DNA from: Lineus longissimus
Lineage: Eukaryota > Nemertea > Pilidiophora > Heteronemertea > Lineidae
DNA length: 64,000 nt
Direction: 5' to 3'
NCBI RefSeq assembly: GCF_910592395.1
Contig: NC_088316.1
Coordinates: forward strand, 8,308,001 to 8,372,000
Part shown: piece after piece, positions 32,530 to 43,760 of the stretch
Numbering within the stretch: position 1 is the stretch's first letter
How the letters are laid out: each line of letters opens with the position of its first letter
Notes under the pieces: model-generated
What the model saw: only the letters and a program-made list of their open reading frames with translations
What the model was told of the DNA's origin: nothing
Database searches by the model: none
Made by a program: the position numbers and the translations under genes

Positions 32530-34511
32530 TTCTGCAATTTCTGCGATCTTCCGTGCGGAGGATGTGCATATTGCACCCGAGCACATGAACAGTGGTCTAG
32601 ATTCCTCGAGAATGTTGACGATGTTTTGCCACTAGCTATTAGGAATGTGGATGCACCTCTTGAACATCCTTCTGTCTCAGATGCTCGTGAAGAGATCACA
32701 GATGGAGCCGGCGATCTCAGCGTCAATGTCGTACCTACAGCTAAAGACAACTCTGATCATGCTGTAAACACCAGTTCTGTCGACGTGGATGGCTGGGCTC
32801 ATCACTACTCAAAGCTGGACTTGAGGACCAGACAACTTGAGGATCTAGATATTTCTCCCGTAATCACTTGGTTAGAGAGTAACCAGGAGCCAGAGCAGCA
32901 TGAGGTCTACATATGTGGTCCGTCAACCAAGACTTTGTGGTGACACCGTAAGCAACTTCAACTAAAAGAAGGTGTTCTGTATTACCAATGGGAGGAACCG
33001 CCAGTCTCACGTGATCTCTTGGCGATACCAGGTAAAATGAGAGATGAGATGTTGTTCTGGGCCCATGATGCTGAGGTTTCTGGTCATCTAGGGATTGACA
33101 AGACTCTAGCCCGATTGAGACACTGTTGTTATTGGCCTGGCCTGGCATGCGTAAGATGGTTTATGCCTATCTTCAGTCCTGTCAGAGTTGTAATCTGAAC
33201 AAGCCCTCACGGAAGAGAAAGGCTTCAATTAAACGCCACCATGCTGGATTTCCAATGGAGAGAGTTCACTTGGACCTTCTTGGACCATTCACCCCAAACG
33301 CAAGTGGAAATATTTACATTTTCAGCATCATAGATCAGTTCACAAAGTGGGTTGAGTGTGTTCTGCTGTCAGACCAAACAGCACAGAGTGTTGCTGAAGT
33401 TTTCTTCAATAGAATCATTGCTACCCTTGGATGCCCATTACATGTGCATACTGATCAAGGTCGCCAATTTGAAGGAGGCCTATTTCAATCTCTTGGTAAG
33501 ATTTTGGAGATAAGGAAGAAACGTACTACGCCATATCATCCAAGTAGTAATGGTCAAGTTGAAAGGTACAACAAAGTAATACTTCAGATGATCAGATGCT
33601 ACATCAGAGACAACATTGAAGATTGGGACAAGTACATACAATTTCTGGTAATGGCACTCCATTCGATGGTACACAAACAGACAGGATTTTCAGCCAATCA
33701 GATGATGCTTGGTCGGGAAGTCTTCATGCCAATCGATCTACTTCTAGGAAACCTTGCGAGTGAACCAAGACAGAGTCCGTCTGACTGGGTCATGGATCTT
33801 CAACAGAAAGTCAAAGACGTCCATCATTTGCACTTATGTTTTACTTCAAATACTTATGTTTTATCGTCACATGTTTTAAAAATGCTCATGTCTTATTTCA
33901 TGTCCTGTAATGCTTATGTTTCATTTCACGGCCATTTTTATTCATGTGCATAGAAAACTTTTATGTTAACCTTGCACTTTAACATAAATAAATTATTATT
34001 ATTATTATTATCAAGAACACATCTGAACTATAGTCAAGCAAGACAGAAGAAAACATATGATCAGCCAGGAGATTTGGGCTATAGATTAGATAAGACCGGG
34101 AAAGTCAGTATCAGCAAGAAGCTTCGTCCGCCTTGGGAAGGTCCGTACTTGGTTGTCATGGCTAAGGGGCCTCTTTTTACAATCGGGAATAACAGGAGAG
34201 ACATTGTTGTTCATCATGACAACCTGAAGCCATGTCGTGATCGCGAGGTGCCATTGTGGCTCAGAAGAAAGAGACATGAACTTTTGTTTAGTGCTGGACA
34301 ACCATTGGTGGGAAGCGCCGAACAGCAAACGAATGCCAATGATGACCGAGAGTTAACCCCTAGGAATGATGCTGACCAGCTCAACCTTGAAAATGATGGA
34401 ATTTTCCCCGACGATGGTTTGGAAGATGAGGCAGTTCTTCATGGCCTATTCAAAAAAGATTTTTGTCACACGGTCTGGAAGAAGGGTGAGAAGCCCTGCT
34501 TGGATGGCTAA
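32530..34511 (+). pseudogene. Integrase region of the older Gypsy element, broken
   Basis: It begins with the CGGCAYCTRAHEQW segment that normally lies between RNase H and integrase. A TGA interrupts at 32941-32943. The H2C2 domain (SGHLGIDKTLA ... CQSCNLNK) is frameshifted by a 5-bp duplication, CCTGG twice at 33136-33145. In the frame that follows, catalytic D (HLDLLGPF), D (HTDQGRQF) and E (NGQVERY) have D-35-E spacing. The core is then cut by a retroposon-like insertion (about 33826-34012), after which SQARQKKTYD and PPWEGPYLVV give the C-terminal domain, ending at 34509-34511. No RT is found upstream. Confidence 0.75.
33826..34012 (+). mobile_element. Short retroposon-like insertion with (ATT)n tail
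   Basis: About 185 bases separate two halves of the integrase C-terminal region. They contain repeated CTTATGTTT words and end in ATAAATAA plus (ATT)6-7 (33992-34011), like the tail of a SINE or other short retroposon. The exact ends and target duplication are not clear. Confidence 0.45.
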
Positions 34512-35994
34512 TTATGTGTCCTAATAAGGGGCACTGCTGACTGTGATTTTTGTGATGGTTCACAATTTATTGTTTATACTGACTATTTTTTAGCGAGTTG
34601 CTTCCTAGAGGTTATTGGTCATACTTGTTTTAAGTTGGACTTGTGGACAAATTACCATTGTATCATTGGAAATTCTTGTGCTACGCTAATGCTTAGGTGA
34701 TCGGCTGACCTGGTTGGTATCAGTTGAGATAGGCTTTTGGTTGGTCTCTCTGTAACAGGCAGGTTATGTCCTTTCTCCCCTGTTTTTCTTTAGCTTTAGT
34801 AGCTAACAGGCAATATAGAGGTAGGCAGTATTGTTGGCCTCTGTATCTTGTGTAGCTAATTATTATTATTATTATAAGATGTCCACTGGTCCAGCAAACA
34901 ACTCATTACGGTTATGAAATACTCAACCTTCTGATATTATTACAGTTTCGAGGCAGATTTTGTGCTAGATTATTATGATGACAGTATTAACCCAGAGAAC
35001 AGGTGTTGGAGGAACTCAATCTAACAGAATTGTACATACACCTCCATTGTTTTGTGGGTCCCGTCCAAACTTTAGATGCTTGGCTTGAGAAGTGCCCACA
35101 TGTCTTCTTTGGGTAGGGCCTTTATTCCTAATGAAAGCTCATTTGAAACCTGTGTTGCCACATATTCCACTAGATAAAATGGTTATAGAATCTGATTCCC
35201 CGTATCTACCCTATCCCTCCAACACTCCATTGAAAACAGCTTTGAAGTGAGTACCATTTGTTTGTAAAACACTTTAATTGTCCTCTTAGAAATTAATTCA
35301 TATTGTAAACAGTAATGCGTCAGATTTCTACAAGTTGTAAACATATATGTATCACTTAGGTGTTGTTGATACCAGAGGCAGAGTTTTAATCCTGTAGGTC
35401 ATCATGATCTGTTATTTATTTATTTACTGTTAAGCTCTGCTTTTTCCTGTATCAAAATCACCATAAGTCAATTTCCGAGTGAACTTTAGATTTGTATTTC
35501 GTTATTTTCTTGTCTGTGAGACTTGAACCTGTGAGGTTGCATTCCTGGGTAGGCAGTATTGTTGGCCCGTGGTTTGGGATTTTCCTTGTTCTGTTGTCTC
35601 ACCTCTGTTGTACGTTATTTGCCATGATTTGGCCTTCTTTCACTTGGAGGTTGTCTGTATTTTGTAAGTAATTATTTTTCAATTCTTTATATATGTTGGG
35701 GGAGGGGATGGTAATAGATGACTATATGGTTGAACATCTTTTGTTTTACCGGTATTTGATGTCTCAGGTACAGTGACACTGGACTTGAAATCTGATAGGC
35801 AGCATTGTTGGTCTGGTTTGGTCCATGGCGTTTCTGTCCTTTGACATCCTTGTTTTAGTGTCCACTGCTTATTTATTGGAAACTATTAGTATTGGATGTC
35901 ATCTGCTACCAGACTCTTGTTGGTTGCATTTGTATGATTACTTTAGATGTTGTATTGGAATATGTGTTGTCTTATTGGGGGGCCTTTAAAATAT
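34512..35994 (+). other. 3' untranslated interior of the older Gypsy element with recurring motif
   Basis: No coding frame is recognised. The word TAGGCAG(T/C)ATTGTTGG occurs three times (34821-34839, 35549-35567, 35795-35813) in the same orientation with unrelated flanks. An (ATT)n tract lies at about 34857-34876. Confidence 0.5.
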
Positions 35995-36005
35995 GATGGG
36001 CGGAG
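35995..36005 (+). promoter_or_regulatory. Polypurine tract of the older Gypsy element
   Basis: GATGGGCGGAG immediately precedes the 3' LTR at 36006, the expected place for plus-strand priming. Confidence 0.5.
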
Positions 36006-36339
36006 TGTTGGAAATGTTCCCTTTAAGGATTGGCCAGTCGTGCTTGCCCTGGTCTGAAACTGACCAAACCACGATCAGGAATGGAACTTTCAATGGTAAC
36101 AATGGCCTATCCTGAAGCTGAATGGGCTTAGAGTGGGTGAGTTATGTTGGTTAGACACTTGTATAATAGAATTAGTATGTAGGATATTTAGAAGATATAG
36201 CTAGCGCACAAGAGCCAAGACAACCTTCGAGAGAGGACCAGAACTACTGCTTGTAGAGAAGCCAGGAATACCTTGCTGGACTGTATGGATTGAATGAAGA
36301 CACTATATATATATACGCCCGCTGCCCGCCATTCTTACA
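36006..36339 (+). repeat. 3' LTR of the older Gypsy element (334 bp)
   Basis: It begins TGTTGGAAATG and ends ATTCTTACA. It serves as the empty-site reference for the Harbinger-like insertion in the 5' LTR. An (AT)n stretch near its end differs from the other copy. Confidence 0.8.
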
Positions 36340-36453
36340 CTTGATTGCAAATGGCGATCAGTTTTTTGCTCATCCGCTAAAAATATATTTCGCTTATGTC
36401 AGTTTTCTTCTACAAAGTAAAGATTCGTACACTTTTGGAATGTTACACGTATA
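36340..36453. repeat. Flanking direct repeat, right copy
   Basis: Second copy of 27943-28056, starting directly after the 3' LTR. By eye about five differences including one T-run length change. Confidence 0.8.
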
Positions 36454-36709
36454 TTGTGATGAATATACAACACAGTAACCCGGTGGAAATGCTTATCACT
36501 CGCAAGGGGGCTCTAGGATTATGCCATCATGGCAGTTGATTTTGATTACATAGGCCTAGGCTATATGTTATGTATAAATTTGCAAAACGTAAAAAATTGT
36601 GGGGGTGTCGGACTTTAAACGCAAATGCATGTTATCGGCATGTCAGGTAATCTAATCCGGCTCATTTTGACACCAGAAAAGTCTAATAAGTGTGAATTGT
36701 TTGAGGGTA

Positions 36710-36739
36710 GCGCATGCGTTTGAGTTAGTGCGCATGCGC
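36710..36739. promoter_or_regulatory. Pair of NRF1-like sites
   Basis: GCGCATGCG and TGCGCATGCGC lie about 20 bases apart. NRF1 sites are common in animal housekeeping promoters; no gene could be attached to them here. Confidence 0.3.
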
Positions 36740-37498
36740 TTTGTACGGAAAATTGAAATGGCTTGTGTTGTGAACGAGTGGTTTCAGGTTTCACGGAAGG
36801 ATTTTGTCATGGAAACAGGGAAATAAAAATTGAGACCAATGTACTCTTAAGCCAGCTATATGGTTAGGGAGTGTGAATACCATCAACGAAAAAAAGTTGA
36901 TCCGGAACCAGAAAACCTCCACGCCCAGGTGAACTTTTTGCACGCGAATCGTTTATGCCGATGCACAGCAATTTACCTTGGGAGAGATTTTCTTTTTCCA
37001 AAACAATGCAGCGGGACCAATGAATTTTACGGCGAATCAAAGAGTGACGATACCCTAGTGCAAATCAAAATGCATAAAACAACAATATCGCTGCCAGAAA
37101 TTATTTTTCTCTTTTCGTGAAGAAATCGTGCTTTGAACTGGCAAAAGTCCGCAAAAGATTTCGAGTCTGCTAACTTTACCGTAGTACGCTGCATGCGCAC
37201 CATCATAGTCGGTCCGGGGCTGCCCGTTTCGACGGCGATTTCGTCAATGTCATACTCATGGGGTGTGGGAGGATTTCGACGGTCTGGTCCCATTTAAATG
37301 AGACCTACAAAACTAAGACCCCCCCCCCCCACCTACAAAACTAAGACCTACAAAAATATTAGGGTTCTGAGGGTAGGCCATCCTTTTACTAGGCATGTAT
37401 GAGTGCAGTCGGTCAGTCATCATAGGTTAGAATTGAGTGTACTTATGATATGCATGTGGTAATGGTTTTTTATTGAAAAATGTCAAAATAGTGTACTG

Positions 37499-37530
37499 CC
37501 CCCCCTCCCCCATCCCCCCCCCCCCCCCCC
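37499..37530. repeat. Poly-C low-complexity tract
   Basis: CCCCCCTCCCCCAT followed by an uninterrupted C17 or so. A second C13-type run is at about 37319. Both are error-prone for sequencing. Confidence 0.8.
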
Positions 37531-39310
37531 GGACAAAAAGCGAGCTATGTCCCTGTGCTCCATTGTGAGTGATATCCCCTTGTGTCGTCCTACATTGCAT
37601 GGAACATCATGAACAAGTACTTGGTAATTAAGTAGGCCCTATTCGCTTAACTGTATTGTATCAAGTTTCCTCGAGTTCAAATTGATTTAATGAGAGACTG
37701 TCACTATCAGACCATCCTGTCAAAAAGTTCAGCCTTTCAAATTGCTTCAAAATTGGCATGGACGATTCTTAGCTTGTGTCCTAACTTCTTGTTGATGATT
37801 GGAACAAATACTTCTTGATTGGATGGCTTTCACAAAAGGTTCCATCAAAGAATCTGTGGTGGAACTTCGTTCCATTTTCTGTATTCATATTATATATGTA
37901 CCCGGGCTAGGAACCGGAACAGGAGGATGAATCACGGCGGCACAATAAACATCTCGAGTCGGTTTCTTACATCTGTTTTATGTGAGTTTGTTCAGCCAAG
38001 GACACGACAGAATCAATTGTTAGAAATGGATATTTCAGCTCTATGCGACTAGAGGAGAGGCCATAGGCATACAATGTAGCTGATTGCCCCAATATCAACA
38101 ATTATGTAATCTCTGTTGTGACGATCAGTGATCGTTTGTTATTGCGATCAGCTGACTTCTCCCTTGACCCGGTTTGACCCCGTTGTTGTGATTGTGATTT
38201 CCGCGCCAAAAAGTGTTTATCGAGACTTTGCGAGATGTTGGCAAGACTTGGGTATCGCCCATGTGTATGTGTGTGTAAGACAGCACTTCGACTCTGTCCA
38301 CGATTGAGTTAGGATCGCCGCCGGTTCTTTACGCCGACGATAGATGACAACGCCCAGAAGTTCGTAGCGAGATGGTTGAAATGGTTTGAAGCAGCGTTAA
38401 ATGGTGGTAACGTTTTTATGATTGATTTACGCCGTGCTGTACTGATAGAATGGAAAATGCCATGGTGTTTACCGGTGTGAAGCCTTTCACGCTTTACGTA
38501 CATTTGTATACGGCCGATGCACTGACTGTGTGTATCGTGCTGTGTTTGTAACGTATCACCAGTTTGCGTCTTCCTCTCGCTAATTAATGTATAGCTGTCT
38601 GTGCATTTAATGGAAGTTAGGTACATGGTTTTCTATAGTTTGAGAAGGGTGTAAAAGGGGGGTGTATTCATATTTGAAGGAGCATTCTGGTCTTTGCGGA
38701 CCAGGTGCTTCGAATAGGCTCGCGTAGATCAGGTCGACCTGAAAACTTTCCACTCCACTCTTTTAGGCTTATTTTCGATGAATGGGCTAATAGCAATGTT
38801 GTTGAGTCTCGGTTGGAATGAATCTCGTAATCGTATAGTATTTAGTCCATTGGTGTTATTGGACACATCCAAACCTGTTATATAGACCATGCGAACGGAT
38901 TTCTGGAATATAACATTATATGAAACCCAGTTGTATTTTGGGACCAAAAAGATGATTATTGCTAAACCACGGTTTAAATCTGTGTATGTTGACTTCAGGT
39001 GTCTGTTTGATATTTACAAAGTCAGAAGCCAGTGGGTGTGATTCCATCACTGTCTCTCCGCTAACGCCAGAAGCCGTGTTGACGAGTTGGACGAGTCTGC
39101 CCTGCTGAGATTGAGGCCTTGCTGTTGACGTTCCTTCCCGTTTATAGAATACCCGTGGCGGTATAGTATTCTTAATTACTGGCTAGTTTATTGTTACGAC
39201 CTGCCGGCTAGTTAGGACTAGTCTGTTGCCATCTGGGCAGAACCGGTAGAGTCGAAGTCATTTATATAGTCCTAGCTAGCGGTCAGGTTGCATCCGTCAG
39301 CCTGAGTCAA

Positions 39311-39714
39311 TGTTACAGACTGTTTGTGTTGTAGCCTGTTGTAAGTTGTGAGAAGCATTTTAGTATATTTCCCTTAGCGGAAAAACTTGTATCGATTATA
39401 TTCCCCTTGGCGGGAAGAGAATTTGACAATCATATATATATATAAACTACTACGCCCTTCTACTGACGTTCCGGACGAGAAGACCAAAGTCTCCAAACGA
39501 ACACGAGACGGAGGATAGCCTGCTGTAGATGCCAGAGAAGAGACACCGCAACCGTGTAAAAACTAGTACGGAGCTGCCAGCTCTAGGCTGAAGCATTCCC
39601 AGCTGTAGTGTGAATTGTAGGTATCTTATGATAGCTTGTACCATATAAATATACAGTCCTCTTCAAAAGTAATTAACCTCTGGCATAGTTATTGTTTAGT
39701 CTCCCCCGTCACGA
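39311..39714 (-). repeat. Possible solo-LTR-like sequence
   Basis: On the minus strand it starts CGTGACGGGGGAGAC, near the TGTGACGGGG start of the young Gypsy LTR, and ends CTGTAACA. It contains a (TA)n/TATA stretch in the middle. No second copy or target duplication is seen, so this is tentative. Confidence 0.2.
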
Positions 39715-42165
39715 TCCTTGGGGAGGCCAGGCCCTCCATTTGTAACTGTTTTCGTGGCCAAAAAAACACGGGAATACTATTTCTGAACACGATATTTAAT
39801 ACTCCGAATTGGTCAATCTTTACAATATCGCCGTAGGCGATTACAAATTAGTTAACACATGGGCGCATGGCGGCACCAGAAGGCCAGAAGCGCGATATAT
39901 GAAATACCATACATCACCCCCCCCTCCCGAGCGTATGATTGCCCCGGCCATACGCCCCCAGAGCGAAAAAAATAAAATAAAAGTACAAAATGACACGCAA
40001 AGTCACAACTAGGACGCGTAGCTGGTACAATCCAAAAACTTATCAAAGAACAGTCGCCTGTACCAGCATGCTTATACATTTTAAACTTCTAAAGAGAATC
40101 ATCAGCAATGCCCATTCACAAGTTGTGTCATAAAACTAAAGCTGGGATTCACAGATATTACAAGTACAGATGTTACGTAATAACCCAGAACGATTTACCG
40201 AATAAAAGACGCCTGATCTGAAAAATTCTCCTGCCCCAAGGCTGGGAGGGACATGCCAAAACCTGAGTTGAATTCCTGGTTAGGCGCAAAATCGAAGCCC
40301 GAAGACCAAAAATGCAAAACGCAAGGACCAATTCCCCAAATCAGGGTAACCAAAACAGGATATCGAATATTACAGAATACATGTAGAACACATGAAGGGT
40401 TACATATTACACATTAAAATTAACGCATGACATGACTGTTGACCACTGAACCATCCATCACGCATGACGCACATAGATACACCTCAGTCCTCAGACACTC
40501 ATACACCGAAGCTGCAGTCATTAGGTGGTAAAAAACAAATGGTCAACAAATACCAAATATGCATAAAAATGCATTTATACAAAAGTACTACCAGGCATGA
40601 TAATATTGCCCATGAGGATGAACACAACTAGTGAATACTGTCACATTACCAGAGTCGCATCAGATATACTAAGTACCTGAGCATCAAAATTAATATCAAA
40701 AATACTTAATCCCTGTGAAAACTTCACACAGAATAATGCAACCTACTACAATGCCAGTTAACCCTGGACATAAAAGTGATGGAAATGCCATCCAAGTTAA
40801 CATACAAGTAAAAGCATACATATGTATCAAAAATATAACAAAGCAAATCCCTAGCAGTACTGTCAGCAGTACCGCTTTACCCTGAGCTGACTAATCACGG
40901 ACCCAAGACTGTCCTTACTCAAAAGTGCCTGACACACAAACGTTCAGCTTATTGCTATCTGAAAATGCATGCATTATCAAAAGATGCCTGAAACACCTAT
41001 AATACGTCAAATTATGACACTAGTCAACTACAAATAGTCAAGATAGGAACTCTCAGATTATAGATGTAACTCGGTCTGAACAAAATGGATCAAAATAGCA
41101 ATTGCCAGCAACTTGCTTCAGAACTCGGTTCTATACGACAAATCCTAACAATAGTCACACAAATTATACAATGCCAATATCCTTACAAGATGCAAGATCA
41201 TACAAAATAACAGTTTCTACTTGGTATGCTTTAAAGTTGGTTAACAATAGAAGTTTCAGTCACTCTAATGCAAATACTTAGATGTACTAACAGGTACAAT
41301 ACAATCACAGTTATCCTTACTCAAAATTGTCCAATCCCAATAACAGGCTAGAGCAGGATAAAAATACTGTAATCCCAGGGCAAACTACCAGATCATAGCC
41401 CATAATGTCTGCAACAATATCAGTGACATTCCTACTAAAACTCAACTTCATCATTTCCATATCAGTAGCTATTCCAAGTAAAGTTACAAAACACCCCTGA
41501 TCTTAACCTGATCAAGAAATGAGCACATACATGTACATTATACAAAGTATTACAAATTATCAAACAATTGAACAAAACTGTACAAAATATGTTTGCACTC
41601 TCAGTAATCAAAAAGAGACATGACTTCTGTCACACTTACTTGGCAAATCACTAAGATGACAACACTAGTTGCCAAAAGTCTTTAATGGGTATCCTGCAAA
41701 TCAGAAAGGTACCCGTATAACTATGGACTATCATCACACTGTTTGCTGAGTGGTCAGAGACAAATATCACGGCTAGCAGTTAAAACCAAATCACAGTACA
41801 AGTTGACCACAGTAACAATATCAAAACTCAGTTCCAAATGACCAGCTAGTGTATTTAGGCCTAATCACATTTACTACACCCTACAAGTGCAGTCACTAAC
41901 TTTGGCCCGGAACCTTAACATGTATCAGTATTTCAACAATAGAAGTATCACGGGTTTACAAAGACCTGTCAAAATGAGTAAACACAACACACACACCGAT
42001 ACACTCTACAGTACTGCTGCAGCACTGACTGACAAACACACTCACTCACACATTCAAAGACACCTGACCGTCTCCAAAAACCCAAACACTTCCATGTAGG
42101 CTACTCGGGTCACACTTGACTTGGTCAGAGTCGGAAAGAAGACATGCTGCCATAGGATCATATGT
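39715..42165. other. Unassigned AC-rich DNA left of the integrase fragment
   Basis: Rich in A and C on plus, with a (CA)-rich stretch near 41988-42060. No coding frame is recognised. It may be the 3' untranslated part of the minus-strand Gypsy fragment at 42170-43140, which is inference. Confidence 0.4.
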
Positions 42166-42169
42166 CACC

Positions 42170-43140
42170 TTACCAGTCATCCAGAGTGATTCCATTCGCA
42201 AGCCTAAGCTTGTCTGCATGGGTCCTCATAGTTTCTCCGTCTTTATTCACTTGAAGTAGGACAGTAAAGTCTTCGTTCAGTGTCTTTACTTTGTCAGGTC
42301 CAAGCCATGGACGATGCTTGTCTCCTTTGAAGCTTTTCCTCGGATTGAAATACCATACTGCCTGACCCTCCTGTAGTGATCTATATTTAGGTGAAGCCGT
42401 TTCATACTGCTTTTTCTGTATTTGTTGTGCCGCCTTCAGACGCTCCCTCACAATTGCATAGGCCTTGTGAAATTTTGCTTCTAAGTCAATGACATAAGTA
42501 GGTACATCCTGTGATTTCTCTGAAGGCGAATTATACATAAGATCCAAAGGGAGACGCATTTCCCGAGAGGTCACAAGGAAATGAAGAGTTTCACCAGTGC
42601 TCGAGTGCACAGAGGACCGGTAGGCCATCAGAAATATTGGTAACCCAAGAAATCCCAAGATCCAGTGCTCTCCTTGTGATCTTCAACATAGGTTTTCATG
42701 ATACTCTTGAGCACTTTATTGAAATTTTCCACCAGCCCATTGCTCTTAGGATTATACGCAGTGGTTAGAGTCTTATTAACCTGCAACTTCTGCATGAGAC
42801 ATGAATATAAATCTGATGTAAATTGGGCTCCTCTGTCACTATGAATGATATGCATGCAGCCAAATCTAGATACAAGTTCCCGAATGATGGCGTTACATAT
42901 TTCCTCTGTCTCCATAGTACGTAAGGGTGCTGCCTCGACCCACTTTGTGAAATTGTCTTCCATTGTGACTGCATACAAGAATCCTCTGGGTGTACGCTTC
43001 AACGGTCCAATGAGATCTATACTAATCCGTTCAAATGCTTCTCCAAATAGTTGTTGTGTTAATGGAGTTTTGTTCTTGCGATGCGGTCGCTTGGCAAGAT
43101 TGCACGTGCGGCACCAGATGACAGGAAAGAGACGATCTGC
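42170..43140 (-). pseudogene. Ty3/Gypsy integrase fragment
   Basis: Minus frame from about 43140: end of the zinc-binding domain (WCRTC), catalytic D (ISIDLIGPL), D (IHSDRGAQF) and E (NGLVENF) with D-35-E spacing. A one-base shift near 42650 moves into the second frame (LMAYRSSVHSSTGE, then a C-terminal domain with PWLGPDKV), ending at 42170. Everything upstream of the zinc domain is cut off at about 43140, where a plus-strand BEL gag fragment begins, so the copy is 5' truncated by a rearrangement. Confidence 0.78.
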
Positions 43141-43152
43141 ATCTGCACACAA

Positions 43153-43760
43153 TAGTTGGATCCAGCAGGTTCAAGCTCAGGACCTGGCGAGCTTGAAGTT
43201 TCCTATCCTATCCAGCAGTAATGAGAAGGTAGGTGAGAAGCCTGTTTTGCAGCCCTCTGGTGTCCTAGCAGACTCAAAGTTGAACCCGATTGACGAGTTA
43301 GTGCAGTCGATTGAGGAATCTACACCGATGCCCAGACCGCAGCATTCCTCCACTCCAGCCCAAGATGTTCCAGAAGTTACACCTGCCGAGACAAAAGAGA
43401 TACAGCGCTTCTTCCAGGGTCTGGCAAAACCTCATCTACCGAAATTCAATGGCAACAGAGACCGATTCGAAGACTTGAGGGCGCAGTACGAGGTATTTTT
43501 TGAACAATCTCAGGTACTAGTAAAATTCAAGATGATCATGTTAAAAAATGCCTTGTCGGGTCATCCCCATAAGTTAATCAGCAACCTGGGGTATGCGACA
43601 GCACAATATAAGATGGCTATTTTTAAACTTGACCAGCGCTATAGAGGGGAAACTCGTACACTAAAGAAATACTTAGATCGGTTGCTAACTTGGAAGGAGA
43701 TGTCAGAGGGTGACTTGCGAGCCTTAGAAGAATTATCTAACCAGATGTGCGATGTAATCT
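43153..43760 (+). pseudogene. BEL/Pao gag (DUF1759-like) fragment fused to the satellite
   Basis: The frame reads HLPKFNGNRDRFEDL, then KFKMIMLKNALSGH and YKMAIFKLDQRYRGE, which fits the Pao/BEL gag domain DUF1759 (LPKFSG...FW..F......L....KF..L...L.G.A......L......Y..A...L...YG). It is preceded by a Pro/Ser-rich stretch. No protease or RT follows: at about 43761 the frame runs directly and in frame into the first satellite unit and stops only at 43889-43891. Both ends are therefore breakpoints and the 348-codon open frame is a chimera. Confidence 0.65.

Larger units (their letters stand above)
28057..36339 (+). mobile_element. Older Ty3/Gypsy LTR retrotransposon, deleted and broken
   Basis: The LTRs (TGTNGGAAATG ... 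ATTCTTACA) are at 28057-29707, interrupted by a Harbinger-like transposon, and 36006-36339. They differ at several sites plus a short indel, so the element is clearly older than the one at 13190. A TGGTGTCGGAGG primer-binding site follows the 5' LTR and a purine tract precedes the 3' LTR. A coiled-coil gag-like region and an integrase remain; protease, RT and RNase H cannot be found between about 32100 and 32560 and seem deleted. Several stops and frameshifts are present. Confidence 0.8.
36459..39310. other. Unassigned DNA right of the older Gypsy element
   Basis: No convincing gene. Visible features are two NRF1-like words (36710-36739), C-rich low-complexity tracts near 37319 and 37500-37530 with a direct repeat of ACCTACAAAACTAAGACC around the first, and a plus-strand frame near 38320-38440 reading FVARWLKWFEAAL that vaguely resembles the start of a Gypsy gag but is unsupported. 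Confidence 0.45.

Noticed and set aside
36860-37293. Overlapping 86- and 88-codon frames on opposite strands
   Set aside because: No domain, no splice context and no codon pattern beyond an open frame; left unassigned.
38309-38626. 105-codon minus frame, and a plus-strand gag-like reading of the same region
   Set aside because: The minus frame matches nothing, and the plus-strand resemblance to a Gypsy gag rests on about a dozen residues.
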